Shown piece after piece: positions 36,260-46,004 of a stretch of DNA of 64,000 bases. The first letter of the stretch is position 1. Each line of letters starts with the position of its first letter. The notes beneath the pieces were generated by a model. The model searched no databases. It worked only from the letters and a program-made list of their open reading frames with translations, and had not been told where the DNA came from. The stretch lies in NCBI GenBank assembly GCA_016709315.1, contig JADJMZ010000001.1, forward strand, positions 434,001-498,000, written 5' to 3'. The stretch is from Ignavibacteria bacterium. Its GTDB lineage: Bacteria > Bacteroidota > Ignavibacteria > Tepidaquicellales > Tepidaquicellaceae. The translations under genes and the position numbers were made by a program.

Positions 36260-36488
36260 CCGGTATTTCAGGAAATCCGCAAATTAAACAAACTCCCCTG
36301 TTAACTTTTACATATTGCTTTTCCGAAGTTCAGTATGATATTCTCAGACAAGTTTCAGATGTGTTATTTCACATTTAAAATTAAATAAGAATATTTATAT
36401 TGTGTATCAATTTTTGATTACGAGGTAAGGTTTTAAGTATGTGATTTTCTTATTGTATTGATAAAATTTTAAAAGAGATAAAAAAGGT

Positions 36489-39400
36489 ATGAGTAAAACC
36501 AAAGAAAAATTACTTAAGAAGACATACGAAAAGTTTCTTCAGATAAGTAATAATAAACTGCCTCCTGAAATACTTGACAATATTGCTGATGTGAATATAA
36601 TGGGTTACGGCACTGCAATAGATGAAAAAATTAATTCCCTGTCGGAATGCCGTGACCTGGTCGTCAGGCAAAAGGATCAGTCTGCCGGTATGAAATTTAA
36701 GCATGAAATTATACCCGGCATAATGAGAATTTCTCCTGATGGAGATTCGGTTATTCTTGTTGATGAGATGAAAATAACAATTAATGCAAACGGACATTCA
36801 CATCAGCTTTTTCTGAGGATTACTACGGTTATGGAATATGCCGGTAATAAATGGAGAGTGGTTCATTTTCACACTTCTAAACCAGATGGTACAAAAGGAG
36901 AAGCCGATACATGGCATATTAATGAGTGGAAAAGAAAAAACCTGGAGCTGCAGAAATTAGTTGATGAAAAAACTGCAGATCTTTTAATTAAAAACAGTGA
37001 TCTTCAAATTGAAACTTCTCTTGAGCGTGTAAGAACGGTTGCAATAGGAATGCGCAAATCCGAGGAGCTGCTGAATGTATGTGAAATACTTTTTAAGGAA
37101 TTGAAAACTCTTGGCTTTGATGAATTAAGAAACACAATGATAAATATTCATAATGATGAGGAAAAGACTTTTCTGAATTATGATTATTCCGATACACTCG
37201 GCAAAAACATCACTCCGTTATTTTACAATATCAATCCAATCATTGCAAAGCAGATTAAGCAGATCAGAAAAAGCAAAGATGCTTTTTCCGAGACTTCTTT
37301 TAAAGGTGATGAATTAAAAGAATGGAAGAGATTCAGGAAAAAAAGAGGAGAACCTGATGACCCGCGTCTGAAAAATACTAATGCGCTTTATTATTATTTT
37401 TATTCAATCGGAACCGGCTCTTTAGGAATTTCAACTTTCGGTTCTATTACAAAAGAAAAACTTAAACTGTTAAAGCGATACAGAAATGTATTTGAATTTG
37501 CTTACAGGAGATATTCTGATGTAGCACTGGCGGAAGCTCAGGCAAAGGATGCGCAGATCGAATTGTCACTGGAAAGAGTCAGGGCAAGGTCAATGACAAT
37601 GCACAGCAGCGATGAATTAGTTGATGCATCAGTAGTCTTGTTCAACGAACTGAAATCACTCGGAATTGAATCCATCCGAACAGGAGTAGCTATTTTTGAT
37701 GAATTGAATAAATCGGTGGAGATATGGTCATCACAATTAATAAAAGAAAACAGAAATAAAATAATAGGAATTGTTCCTTTTAAAACCCATCCTTTTTTTG
37801 AAAAATGTTATAGAGTATGGAAAAGAAAAGCTCCATACTATTTCTATGAAATATCAGGATCTGAAGTAAAGAAATATTACAAAGCAACTTCTTCAGTACT
37901 TTCATATCCATTGAAGAAAAAATTTAATTCAAAGGAAATATTTTACACGTTCTTTTTTCCTGAAGGTTCGCTTAATGTAGTTTCAGAGAAAAATCTTTCA
38001 GAGGATGAATGCAGACTTATGATAAGATTTGCAAATGTATTCGGACTGATCTACAGACGATTCCTCGATCTGCAAAAAGCCGAATCGCAGGCAAGAGAAG
38101 CGCAGGTAGAAGCTTCACTTGAAAAAGTAAGAGGCAAGGCAATGGCAATGCATAACAGCAGCGATCTTACCGATGCTGCCGGTACTATGTTTACAGAATT
38201 AAATAAACTCGGCATAAAACCAATCCGCAGCGGATTTGTTCTTCTTTCAAAAGATTCCCGTAAGGCAAAACTTTATCCTGCAACTTCATTTGATAATGAA
38301 AACACCGTTTCATTTACGGGAGAGTTTGAATTTACCGGTCACCCTGTTTACGAAAAGCAATATCAGTCATGGGCTGAAAAAGAAAATTATTTCCCGGTTC
38401 TTGAAGGAGATATTTTAAAATCATATTATAAAATTCTTGCTAAAGGACTTTCCGTACCATACAAAAATTTTCCGGTTAAAAACAAAAAACAGTTTGGTAC
38501 ATTTCTGCCGTTTAGCGAAGGATTCCTTTTTACATGGAGTGATGAATCTTATTCCGAAAAGGAAATAAACATTCTTGACAGATTTAAAAATATTCTCGAG
38601 CTGACTACCAGAAGGTATCTTGATTTAAAGAATGCAGAAGCGCAGTCCCGGGAATCGCAGATTGAAGCAGCGCTGGAGAGAGTCAGAAGCAGGACAATGG
38701 CTATGCACAGCAGTGATGAACTTCAGGAAGCAGCTGTTTTATTATTTCAACAGATAAGAGATCTCGGTGTTAATACAGGGAGTTGCGGATATATTATCTG
38801 GAATAATGAAAAGAAAGATGCGTCCGTCTGGATGAGCTCTCCTGAAGGAAGCATTCAGGAACCATTTAAATTACCTCACACGAAAAGTAAAATTTATAAA
38901 GAAATTTTTTCAGCTAAGGAATCCGGAAAAGATTTTTTTGTAAAGGAAGTCAGAGGTAAAGAGTTAAGAAATCATTTTGATTATCTGACAACAGTTTCGG
39001 GAATAGGTGAAAAAATTAACCAGCTTCGCAAATCCGGTTATAAATTTCCCGAAACAATTGTTTATAATATTGCATTTTTCAAACAGGGTTATTTATCATT
39101 TCACACACACGAACTTTCTCCTGAAGCTCATGATATTTTCAGACGCTTTGCGAACGTATTTGAGCAGACCTATACAAGATTTCTTGATCTGCAAAAAGCT
39201 GAAGCGCAAACCCGGGAAGGGCAGATTCAGCTTGCACTGGAGAGAGTGCGTGCCAAAGCAATGGCCATGCAGAAAAGTGATCAACTGCTCGAAGTTTCCC
39301 TGGAATTGTATAATCAATTTAAACAGCTTGACAGTACAGTTCGCGGATTAACAATCAATATTGTCAATGAAAAGGAAAGAGTTTTTGAAGTATCATTCGG

Positions 39401-42400
39401 TATGTTTAACCAGTCATTTAAACTGAGCATAGATGAGCAAATTGTCATGAACAAAGCATATAAGTGCTTGAAGTCCGGTAAAAATTCTCTGATACTTGAA
39501 CTTTCACGTAAAGATCTTATAAAATTCAATAAGATCAGAAATACTGCCGTGGGTTCTGAAATATTTCCTTTAGAATACAAATCCGGATTTAAACTTATTA
39601 TGTATATGGCTTTCTTTTCGAACGGAATGCTAATAGTCGGTATGGAAGAACACAGACCTGAAGAAACGATTGATATACTGCAAAGATTTGCATCTGTATT
39701 CGATCTGACATATACGCGTTTTCTTGATCTTAAAAAAGCTGAGGCACAGGCAAGGGAATCGCAGATTGAAGCTTCGCTGGAAAAAATCCGGAGCCGATCA
39801 CTTGCTATGCACAATGCAGAAGAGTTGGGTGAGGTAATCTCTGTAATCGTTGAGAAGCTAAAAGAGCTGGATTTCTCAGTTGGTGATGGTGTTGCACTTA
39901 TTACACATATTGAAGGCTCAAAGGATCTTCTTGAATGGATGGCAAATCCCGGATTTCCTTCTGCTATCAAATTTTATCTTCCTTATTTTGAACATCCCGT
40001 ACTTTCTAACTTATGGAAAGCAAAAAATGATGGAGCGGAATTCGCTGTAAAGAGATACACTGCTATAGAGAACAAATCTTTCCTGACTCATATTTTTAAA
40101 CATAGTGATTTTAAACATACACCGCAGCCAATCAAAGACTATTGTTTGACTGCTGATACCTATGCCACCTCAATTGCTTTTCAAAAAAACACTGCCATAT
40201 TTATCAATGATTATTCGGGCAAAACATTGACGCAGCAGGAGATTGATATACTGAAACGCTTTTCAAAAGTATTTGAGCAAGCCTATATTCGTTTCCTCGA
40301 TCTGCAAAAAGCTGAAGCACAGGCCAGAGAGTCGCAGATAGAAGCTGCGCTGGAAAGAGTAAGAAGCCGGACTATGGGAATGCAAAAAAGCGATGAGCTC
40401 AAAGATGTAATTCAGGTTATATACGAGCAGTTCGTTCACTTAAATATCATCATTGATCATGCCGGGATCATAATGGATTATAAGGAAAGAGACGATATGA
40501 ACATCTGGGTATCAGACCATCGTGGAAATCTCTCACAGGTAACAATTCCTTATTTTGATTCCGAGCATTGGAATCGTTTTAAAGAAGCAAAAGAAAAAGG
40601 AAAGGATTTCTTTGCAGTCAATTTAAATTTCATAGAAAAAAACACATTTTATAAAAAGCTTTTTAAGTTTATACCGGGATTGCCGGAGGAAGCAAAGGAT
40701 TTTTATTTTAGTTGTAAGGGTCTTGCAATTTCTACTGTATTGCTTGATAATGTTTCCCTTTACATCGAAAATTTTTCTGGTCTTTCTTATTCGGATGAAG
40801 AGAATGAAACTCTAATGCGTTTTGGAAAAGTTTTCCAGCAGACATATACGCGTTTCCTCGATTTGCAAAAAGCGGAGGCGCAGGCAAGGGAATCACAGAT
40901 TGAAGCATCACTGGAAAGAGTTCGCTCGAAAGCGATGGCGATGCAGAGTAGCAATGATTTAGGTTTGACAGTTGCAACTATATTTGAAGAACTGGAAAAA
41001 CTGAATCTTGAAACACTGAGATGCGGAATTGGGATTGTTAATAAAGAGAAGAAGAGTGCTGATGTTTGGTCTACTACAAAATCTGAGGGCGGAACGGTAG
41101 TTCAGGTTTCGGGAGATGAACCAATTGTACATCCTTTATTAGAAGGAGCTTATGAAGCATGGTTAAATCAGGGAGAGTTTTCCTATTTGCTTGAAGGAAA
41201 GGTCTTGAATGAATATTACAGAGGATTAACAGTGACAAATTTTAATTTGCCTGATTCGCAGTCTTTGGTTTCAGAAAAAGAAGGATTGAAACAATATTAT
41301 TATGTAACAGCTTTTCCGGCCGGCAATTTATATGCTTTCCGTGAAACAGAATTTCCTGATGAAGCAAAAGCAGTGATGAAGCGTTTTGCTGATGTGATCA
41401 ATTTTACTTACACAAGATTCAATGATCTGAAACTATCAGAAGCTCAGACAAAAGAAGCGCAGATTGAATTGTCACTGGAAAGAGTTCGTGCAAAAACTAT
41501 GGCAATGCATAACAGTAAAGATGTCGGAGAAACTGTTACAGTTATGTTTGAAGAGTTGTTAAATTTAGGAATTGAAAAAACGATCCGGTGCGGGATAATA
41601 ATTATCAATAAATCAAAGCAAATGGAAGTGTGGAATGCATCTTTCGATGCAAACGGAAAAGTAGTTTTGATAATAGGAAGACTGGATATGACTATACATC
41701 CTTCATTACAGGGTGTGTATAATGCGTGGGAATTAAAACTGCCTTCTTTCTCTTACGAGTTTGCGGGTGAAGATCTAAAGGATTATTTCAGAGCAATTAA
41801 TAATTCACCTGATTACCCGTTACAAATTGATATTGATTTGCTGCCTCCAAAATATTTCAATACTGAATTCTTTTTTACAGAAGGCGCTATATTTTCTTTT
41901 ACACGTTCACCTTTGCCTTCAGATAAAGAGCAGATATTCATTCGCTTTGCAAGTGTAATCGGACAGACTTACAGACGTTTTCTTGATCTGCAAAAAGCGG
42001 AAGCGCAGGCAAGGGAAGCAACAATTGAAGCTTCTTTGGAAAGAGTGAGGAGCCGCACACTTGCCATGCAAAAAAGTGATGAACTTGCAGAAACCGCAGC
42101 AGTGGTTTTTAAACAACTTATCAGTCTGGGTATTGAGCCAAATCGTTTGTACATTGGCATTATAAAAGATGAAAGCGGTGAAATAGAATTCTGGATTACG
42201 GATGAAGACGGAACCAAAGTCAGCAATCAGTTTTCGGGAAGCAGAGACAGAAACGCATCTATCAGAAAAATGTATGACGGATGGAAATCAGAACAAAAAT
42301 CTATATCTATTGATATGCAGGGAAAGGAACTGGAAGAGTATTTTCATCATCTGAATTATGAACTTCATGTGCCGTTTAAACAGGGACTTTCTCAGAAACG

Positions 42401-43412
42401 CAGGGTTCAAAGCATCGCATATTTTTCTCACGGGTTTATCGGAATTGCTTCTCCGGAACCACAGCCGGAAGAAACAATTTTTTTACTGGAACGATTTGCC
42501 GCAGTATTTAATCTCACTTATGCAAGGTTTAATGATTTAAAAGTTGCTGAACACAATGCTGAGCAAGCGCAAATAGATCTTATAAAATTGCAAACAGAAA
42601 AGAAACGTGCTGAAGATGCACTGACTGAACTTCGCTCAACACAGGCACAGTTGATACAATCGGAAAAGATGGCTTCACTCGGGGAACTGACGGCAGGCAT
42701 TGCACACGAAATTCAGAATCCTCTGAACTTTGTCAATAATTTTTCTGAAGTAAATACTGAGCTGATAGAAGAACTTAATGAAGAACTTGGCAAAGGTAAT
42801 TTTGATGATGCGATCGCAATTGCAAAAGACATAAAGGAAAATGAAGAGAAGATCAAACATCACGGAAAAAGAGCTGAAGGAATTGTAAAAGGAATGCTTC
42901 AGCACAGCCGCACAAGCAGCGGAGTGAAAGAGCCGACTGATATCAATGCACTGGCTGATGAATATTTACGTCTGGCATATCACGGTTTGAGAGCAAAGGA
43001 TAAATCATTTAATGCAAAAATGGAAACTGACTATGATGATAATATTGGAAAGATTAATATTATTCCGCAGGATTTTGGCAGAGTGATATTGAATTTAATT
43101 ACTAATGCATTTTATGTTGTAGATGAAAAAAAGAAATCCGGAGTTGAGAATTACGAACCGACAGTTTCTGTCAGCACTAAAAAGATTGGAGATAAAGTGG
43201 AAGTGAAAGTAAAAGACAATGGCAGCGGAATTCCGCAAAAGGTACTTGATAAAATTTTTCAGCCATTCTTTACAACGAAGCCGACAGGTCAGGGAACGGG
43301 TTTAGGTTTGTCGCTGAGTTATGATATTGTCAAAGCGCATGGCGGGGAGTTGAGAGTTGAGACGAAGGAAGGTGAAGGAAGTGAGTTTATAATTTCAATT
43401 CCGGAAAAATGA
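36489..43412 (+). CDS. Giant cytoplasmic histidine kinase with an NTF2-like domain and ten tandem sensor modules
   Basis: A 2307-residue kinase with no membrane helix. Residues 1-150 form an NTF2/SnoaL-like domain (DGDSVILVDEMKI, WRVVHFHTSK). Then ten modules of 181-189 residues follow, each opening with a helical linker such as ASLERVRSRTMAMHSSDEL and closing with RFLDLQKAEAQ. Module starts fall near residues 177, 359, 541, 727, 915, 1096, 1285, 1473, 1661 and 1848. The fold looks GAF-like, an inference from size and pattern. The kinase (about 2050-2307) has GELTAGIAHEIQNPLNFVNN with the phosphoacceptor histidine, NLITNAFYV, and GTGLGLSLSYDIVKAHGG. It heads a group of signalling genes. The modules are similar to each other but not identical. 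Confidence 0.88.
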   Translation: MSKTKEKLLKKTYEKFLQISNNKLPPEILDNIADVNIMGYGTAIDEKINSLSECRDLVVRQKDQSAGMKFKHEIIPGIMRISPDGDSVILVDEMKITINANGHSHQLFLRITTVMEYAGNKWRVVHFHTSKPDGTKGEADTWHINEWKRKNLELQKLVDEKTADLLIKNSDLQIETSLERVRTVAIGMRKSEELLNVCEILFKELKTLGFDELRNTMINIHNDEEKTFLNYDYSDTLGKNITPLFYNINPIIAKQIKQIRKSKDAFSETSFKGDELKEWKRFRKKRGEPDDPRLKNTNALYYYFYSIGTGSLGISTFGSITKEKLKLLKRYRNVFEFAYRRYSDVALAEAQAKDAQIELSLERVRARSMTMHSSDELVDASVVLFNELKSLGIESIRTGVAIFDELNKSVEIWSSQLIKENRNKIIGIVPFKTHPFFEKCYRVWKRKAPYYFYEISGSEVKKYYKATSSVLSYPLKKKFNSKEIFYTFFFPEGSLNVVSEKNLSEDECRLMIRFANVFGLIYRRFLDLQKAESQAREAQVEASLEKVRGKAMAMHNSSDLTDAAGTMFTELNKLGIKPIRSGFVLLSKDSRKAKLYPATSFDNENTVSFTGEFEFTGHPVYEKQYQSWAEKENYFPVLEGDILKSYYKILAKGLSVPYKNFPVKNKKQFGTFLPFSEGFLFTWSDESYSEKEINILDRFKNILELTTRRYLDLKNAEAQSRESQIEAALERVRSRTMAMHSSDELQEAAVLLFQQIRDLGVNTGSCGYIIWNNEKKDASVWMSSPEGSIQEPFKLPHTKSKIYKEIFSAKESGKDFFVKEVRGKELRNHFDYLTTVSGIGEKINQLRKSGYKFPETIVYNIAFFKQGYLSFHTHELSPEAHDIFRRFANVFEQTYTRFLDLQKAEAQTREGQIQLALERVRAKAMAMQKSDQLLEVSLELYNQFKQLDSTVRGLTINIVNEKERVFEVSFGMFNQSFKLSIDEQIVMNKAYKCLKSGKNSLILELSRKDLIKFNKIRNTAVGSEIFPLEYKSGFKLIMYMAFFSNGMLIVGMEEHRPEETIDILQRFASVFDLTYTRFLDLKKAEAQARESQIEASLEKIRSRSLAMHNAEELGEVISVIVEKLKELDFSVGDGVALITHIEGSKDLLEWMANPGFPSAIKFYLPYFEHPVLSNLWKAKNDGAEFAVKRYTAIENKSFLTHIFKHSDFKHTPQPIKDYCLTADTYATSIAFQKNTAIFINDYSGKTLTQQEIDILKRFSKVFEQAYIRFLDLQKAEAQARESQIEAALERVRSRTMGMQKSDELKDVIQVIYEQFVHLNIIIDHAGIIMDYKERDDMNIWVSDHRGNLSQVTIPYFDSEHWNRFKEAKEKGKDFFAVNLNFIEKNTFYKKLFKFIPGLPEEAKDFYFSCKGLAISTVLLDNVSLYIENFSGLSYSDEENETLMRFGKVFQQTYTRFLDLQKAEAQARESQIEASLERVRSKAMAMQSSNDLGLTVATIFEELEKLNLETLRCGIGIVNKEKKSADVWSTTKSEGGTVVQVSGDEPIVHPLLEGAYEAWLNQGEFSYLLEGKVLNEYYRGLTVTNFNLPDSQSLVSEKEGLKQYYYVTAFPAGNLYAFRETEFPDEAKAVMKRFADVINFTYTRFNDLKLSEAQTKEAQIELSLERVRAKTMAMHNSKDVGETVTVMFEELLNLGIEKTIRCGIIIINKSKQMEVWNASFDANGKVVLIIGRLDMTIHPSLQGVYNAWELKLPSFSYEFAGEDLKDYFRAINNSPDYPLQIDIDLLPPKYFNTEFFFTEGAIFSFTRSPLPSDKEQIFIRFASVIGQTYRRFLDLQKAEAQAREATIEASLERVRSRTLAMQKSDELAETAAVVFKQLISLGIEPNRLYIGIIKDESGEIEFWITDEDGTKVSNQFSGSRDRNASIRKMYDGWKSEQKSISIDMQGKELEEYFHHLNYELHVPFKQGLSQKRRVQSIAYFSHGFIGIASPEPQPEETIFLLERFAAVFNLTYARFNDLKVAEHNAEQAQIDLIKLQTEKKRAEDALTELRSTQAQLIQSEKMASLGELTAGIAHEIQNPLNFVNNFSEVNTELIEELNEELGKGNFDDAIAIAKDIKENEEKIKHHGKRAEGIVKGMLQHSRTSSGVKEPTDINALADEYLRLAYHGLRAKDKSFNAKMETDYDDNIGKINIIPQDFGRVILNLITNAFYVVDEKKKSGVENYEPTVSVSTKKIGDKVEVKVKDNGSGIPQKVLDKIFQPFFTTKPTGQGTGLGLSLSYDIVKAHGGELRVETKEGEGSEFIISIPEK

Positions 43413-43456
43413 TTATTTACAGCATTTTAAAATATCATGGGTCTTCGGGTTTAACT

Positions 43457-43592
43457 CCTTCCCAAGCCCCGGCTTGGGAAGGTAAAAGACTGAGTTCAGA
43501 ATGTGATCTATTTACAAAATAATAAACGAGGATTATCCATATTTTATAATCCTGACCAATCCAACTCCTTCCCAAGCCCCGGCTTGGTAAGG
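43457..43592. repeat. Two GC-rich palindromes between the giant kinase and the FIST gene
   Basis: CCTTCCCAAGCC-CC-GGCTTGGGAAGG is at 43457-43482 (12-bp perfect arms) and again at 43567-43592 with one changed base. The copies are 110 bp apart in the same orientation. The hairpins might end or stabilise transcripts. The 241-bp gap has no gene. Confidence 0.85.
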
Positions 43593-43653
43593 TAAGGGAC
43601 AGATTTCAAAATGAGGTCTGAATCAGATCCGTTTTATAAAACTTAAAATCAAT

Positions 43654-44811
43654 ATGATAGCAAAAACAATAAAAGGAAATTCACCGGAAGAAATTAAAAC
43701 AGCATTGCAGGAAAGCAAGGAAGACGGTTACAAGCCAACGCTTGCAATAATATTTATCTCTGTCAAGCAGGACAGGGAAGCTGTTTGTGAAGTATTCAAT
43801 CAGGAAGGAATTGATATATTCGGGGCAACTTCTTCGGGTGAGTTCATTGAAGGTCATCAGAGCGAAGGCGCTATAGTTGTAATGCTTTTGAATATTAAAA
43901 AAAGTAATTATTCCATTTTGTTTGAGGAAATTGGCGAGAGAACATTAAAAGACGCATCCATGAATCTTGCAAAAGAAGCATTGAAAAAATTCAATAAACC
44001 CGCTTTAATACTTTGCAGTACATTTTTTACGGTCAGCGGAAAAATGTTAGACGGTGAAAGTCTGATTCGCAGCATTGAAGGGATGACAGATTCACAAATG
44101 AAAATATGCGGCGGAATGGCAGGTGATGACATTTCATTTACCGGTACTTTTGTATTTACAAACGGAAGATCCACTGATTACGGAATGATTGCCTTAGCTT
44201 TGAATGAGGAAAAAATTGATTTTCTGGGAATGGCAGTGTCAGGATGGAAACCGATCGGTGTTCACAAAACAATAACTAAATGCGAAGATAATCTGATCAT
44301 GACCATTGATGATAAACCGGCTCTTGAAATGTATCTTCGTTTTTTAGGACTGGATTTTACATCAGATGAAGATCCGTCCAAATTCTTTGATTCTGTAGGA
44401 GTTCATTATCCATTACAGATCGAAAGAGAAAACAGAGAGCCAATGATGTGCAATCCCATCGGATACAACATAGAAAAAAAAGCGCTTGTTTGTGAATCAA
44501 ATGTAATGCCCGGATCAAAATTTCGATTTTCAATGCCGCCGGATTTTGATATTATTGACACCGTAGTTTCAAAAGCAGAAGAGCTCAAAGATAAAAATAA
44601 TTCAGAAGCGGAAGCATTGCTGATTTTTTCCTGCGCAGGAAGATTAAGCGCATTGGGACCAATGGCGCAGGAAGAAAACGAAGGCTTGCAAAATGTCTGG
44701 AAATCTCCGATGGCAGGATTTTATACTTACGGTGAATTCGGCATGACAGAAAACGGGAAACAGGAATTTCATTCAACAACCTGCTGCTGGGTAGCTTTGA
44801 AAGAAAAATGA
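43654..44811 (+). CDS. FIST-domain sensory protein
   Basis: A 385-residue soluble protein made of FIST N and FIST C domains, usually found in signal-transduction proteins and thought to bind small ligands such as amino acids. The N domain has IIFISVKQDREAV, IDIFGATSSGEF and the C domain ICGGMAGDDI, FVFTNGRSTDYGMIALAL and LLIFSCAGRLSALG. No output domain is present, so it may supply a ligand signal to a neighbouring kinase. The gene lies between the giant kinase and a soluble kinase, all on the plus strand. Confidence 0.88.
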   Translation: MIAKTIKGNSPEEIKTALQESKEDGYKPTLAIIFISVKQDREAVCEVFNQEGIDIFGATSSGEFIEGHQSEGAIVVMLLNIKKSNYSILFEEIGERTLKDASMNLAKEALKKFNKPALILCSTFFTVSGKMLDGESLIRSIEGMTDSQMKICGGMAGDDISFTGTFVFTNGRSTDYGMIALALNEEKIDFLGMAVSGWKPIGVHKTITKCEDNLIMTIDDKPALEMYLRFLGLDFTSDEDPSKFFDSVGVHYPLQIERENREPMMCNPIGYNIEKKALVCESNVMPGSKFRFSMPPDFDIIDTVVSKAEELKDKNNSEAEALLIFSCAGRLSALGPMAQEENEGLQNVWKSPMAGFYTYGEFGMTENGKQEFHSTTCCWVALKEK

Positions 44812-44835
44812 GAAGATATGGAATTAGGGATTTCG

Positions 44836-44853
44836 CTTGCCTCGCGAAGCGGG
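44836..44853 (-). repeat. 18-bp element, 17/18 identical to one inserted in a coding region at 62077
   Basis: Reverse-complemented, the segment reads CCCGCTTCGCGAGGCAAG. The sequence at 62077-62094 is CCCGCTTCGCGAGGCGAG. Around the copy here is GAATTAGGGATTTCG and GGATCTGGAATTT, the dispersed repeat family also found near 11820 and 12040. The 137-bp gap between the FIST gene and the next kinase contains nothing else. Confidence 0.8.
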
Positions 44854-44948
44854 GATCTGGAATTTATGGATTTAATATCGGGAAAAACGCAGACACTTAT
44901 TTTAAAATAATAACGGCTCTTAGTAATATTAAAAGAAAATAATCTAAA

Positions 44949-46004
44949 GTGAATCAGCATTTACAAACATTACTTGATCTTATTCAGAAGTCTGAAGCAT
45001 TAACTGATTCAGAAAAAAATAATATCCTGGCAAAAGTAAAAGAAATTGATAAAATAATATCCATCATTGAATTTAAATTAGACCGGACTGAAAAAGTAAA
45101 AAAGACTACTGCAATTTTACTCGAAGAGACAATTGAAGAGCTTGAGCAAAAAAGGAAAGCTATTGAGGAAACAAATGTTGCTTTGCAAAAATCATTAGAA
45201 GAACTGAAAGCTGCACAGGCATTGCTAATTCAATCAGAAAAGATGGCATCACTCGGAGAGCTTACAGCCGGTATAGCTCACGAAATTCAGAACCCTCTGA
45301 ATTTTGTAAACAATTTTTCCGAACTGAATACCGAACTGATCTCTGAACTGAAAGATGAAATAGAAAAAGGAAATACGGAAGAGATGAGAACATTAGCAGA
45401 TAATATTGTAGCAAACGAGCAAAAAATTAATCATCACGGCAAACGAGCCGATGCAATTGTAAAAGGAATGCTTCAGCATAGCCGCAGCAGCAGCGGTGTT
45501 AAAGAACCGACTGATATCAATGCTTTAGCGGAGGAATATTTGCGACTGGCTTATCACGGTTTAAGAGCAAAGGATAAATCTTTTAATGCTAAAACGGAAA
45601 CTGATTTTGACATAAGTCTGGGTAACGTGAATGTTGTACCGCAGGATATCGGAAGAGTGATTTTAAATTTAATTACGAATGCGTTTTATGCAGTGACAGA
45701 AAAGAAAAAGCAAAATATAAATGGTTACGATCCGATCGTCTCAGTGAGCACAAATAAGCATGGTGATAAAATAGAAGTCAGAGTTGCTGACAATGGGTAT
45801 GGAATTCCTCTGAAAGTAATGGATAAGATATTTCAGCCGTTCTTTACTACAAAGCCAACAGGACAGGGAACGGGATTGGGATTGTCACTGAGTTATGATA
45901 TTGTAAAGGCGCATGGTGGAGAGCTTAAGGTTGAGACAAAAGAAGGAGAAGGATCAGTGTTTATTATACAACTGCCTTTCACTGTCCAAACTAAATTAAT
46001 ATAA
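44949..46004 (+). CDS. Soluble histidine kinase with coiled-coil N-terminus
   Basis: A 351-residue kinase lacking membrane helices and any known sensor domain. Residues 1-95 are a helical coiled coil (LEETIEELEQKRKAIEETNV). The catalytic part is nearly the same as that of the two neighbouring kinases: GELTAGIAHEIQNPLNFVNN with the phosphoacceptor histidine, HHGKRADAIVKGMLQHSRSS, NLITNAFYAV and PTGQGTGLGLSLSYD. The start is a GTG at 44949. Its stop overlaps the next kinase's ATG (TAATG), so the two are coupled. A role as partner of the preceding FIST protein is plausible. Confidence 0.88.
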   Translation: MNQHLQTLLDLIQKSEALTDSEKNNILAKVKEIDKIISIIEFKLDRTEKVKKTTAILLEETIEELEQKRKAIEETNVALQKSLEELKAAQALLIQSEKMASLGELTAGIAHEIQNPLNFVNNFSELNTELISELKDEIEKGNTEEMRTLADNIVANEQKINHHGKRADAIVKGMLQHSRSSSGVKEPTDINALAEEYLRLAYHGLRAKDKSFNAKTETDFDISLGNVNVVPQDIGRVILNLITNAFYAVTEKKKQNINGYDPIVSVSTNKHGDKIEVRVADNGYGIPLKVMDKIFQPFFTTKPTGQGTGLGLSLSYDIVKAHGGELKVETKEGEGSVFIIQLPFTVQTKLI

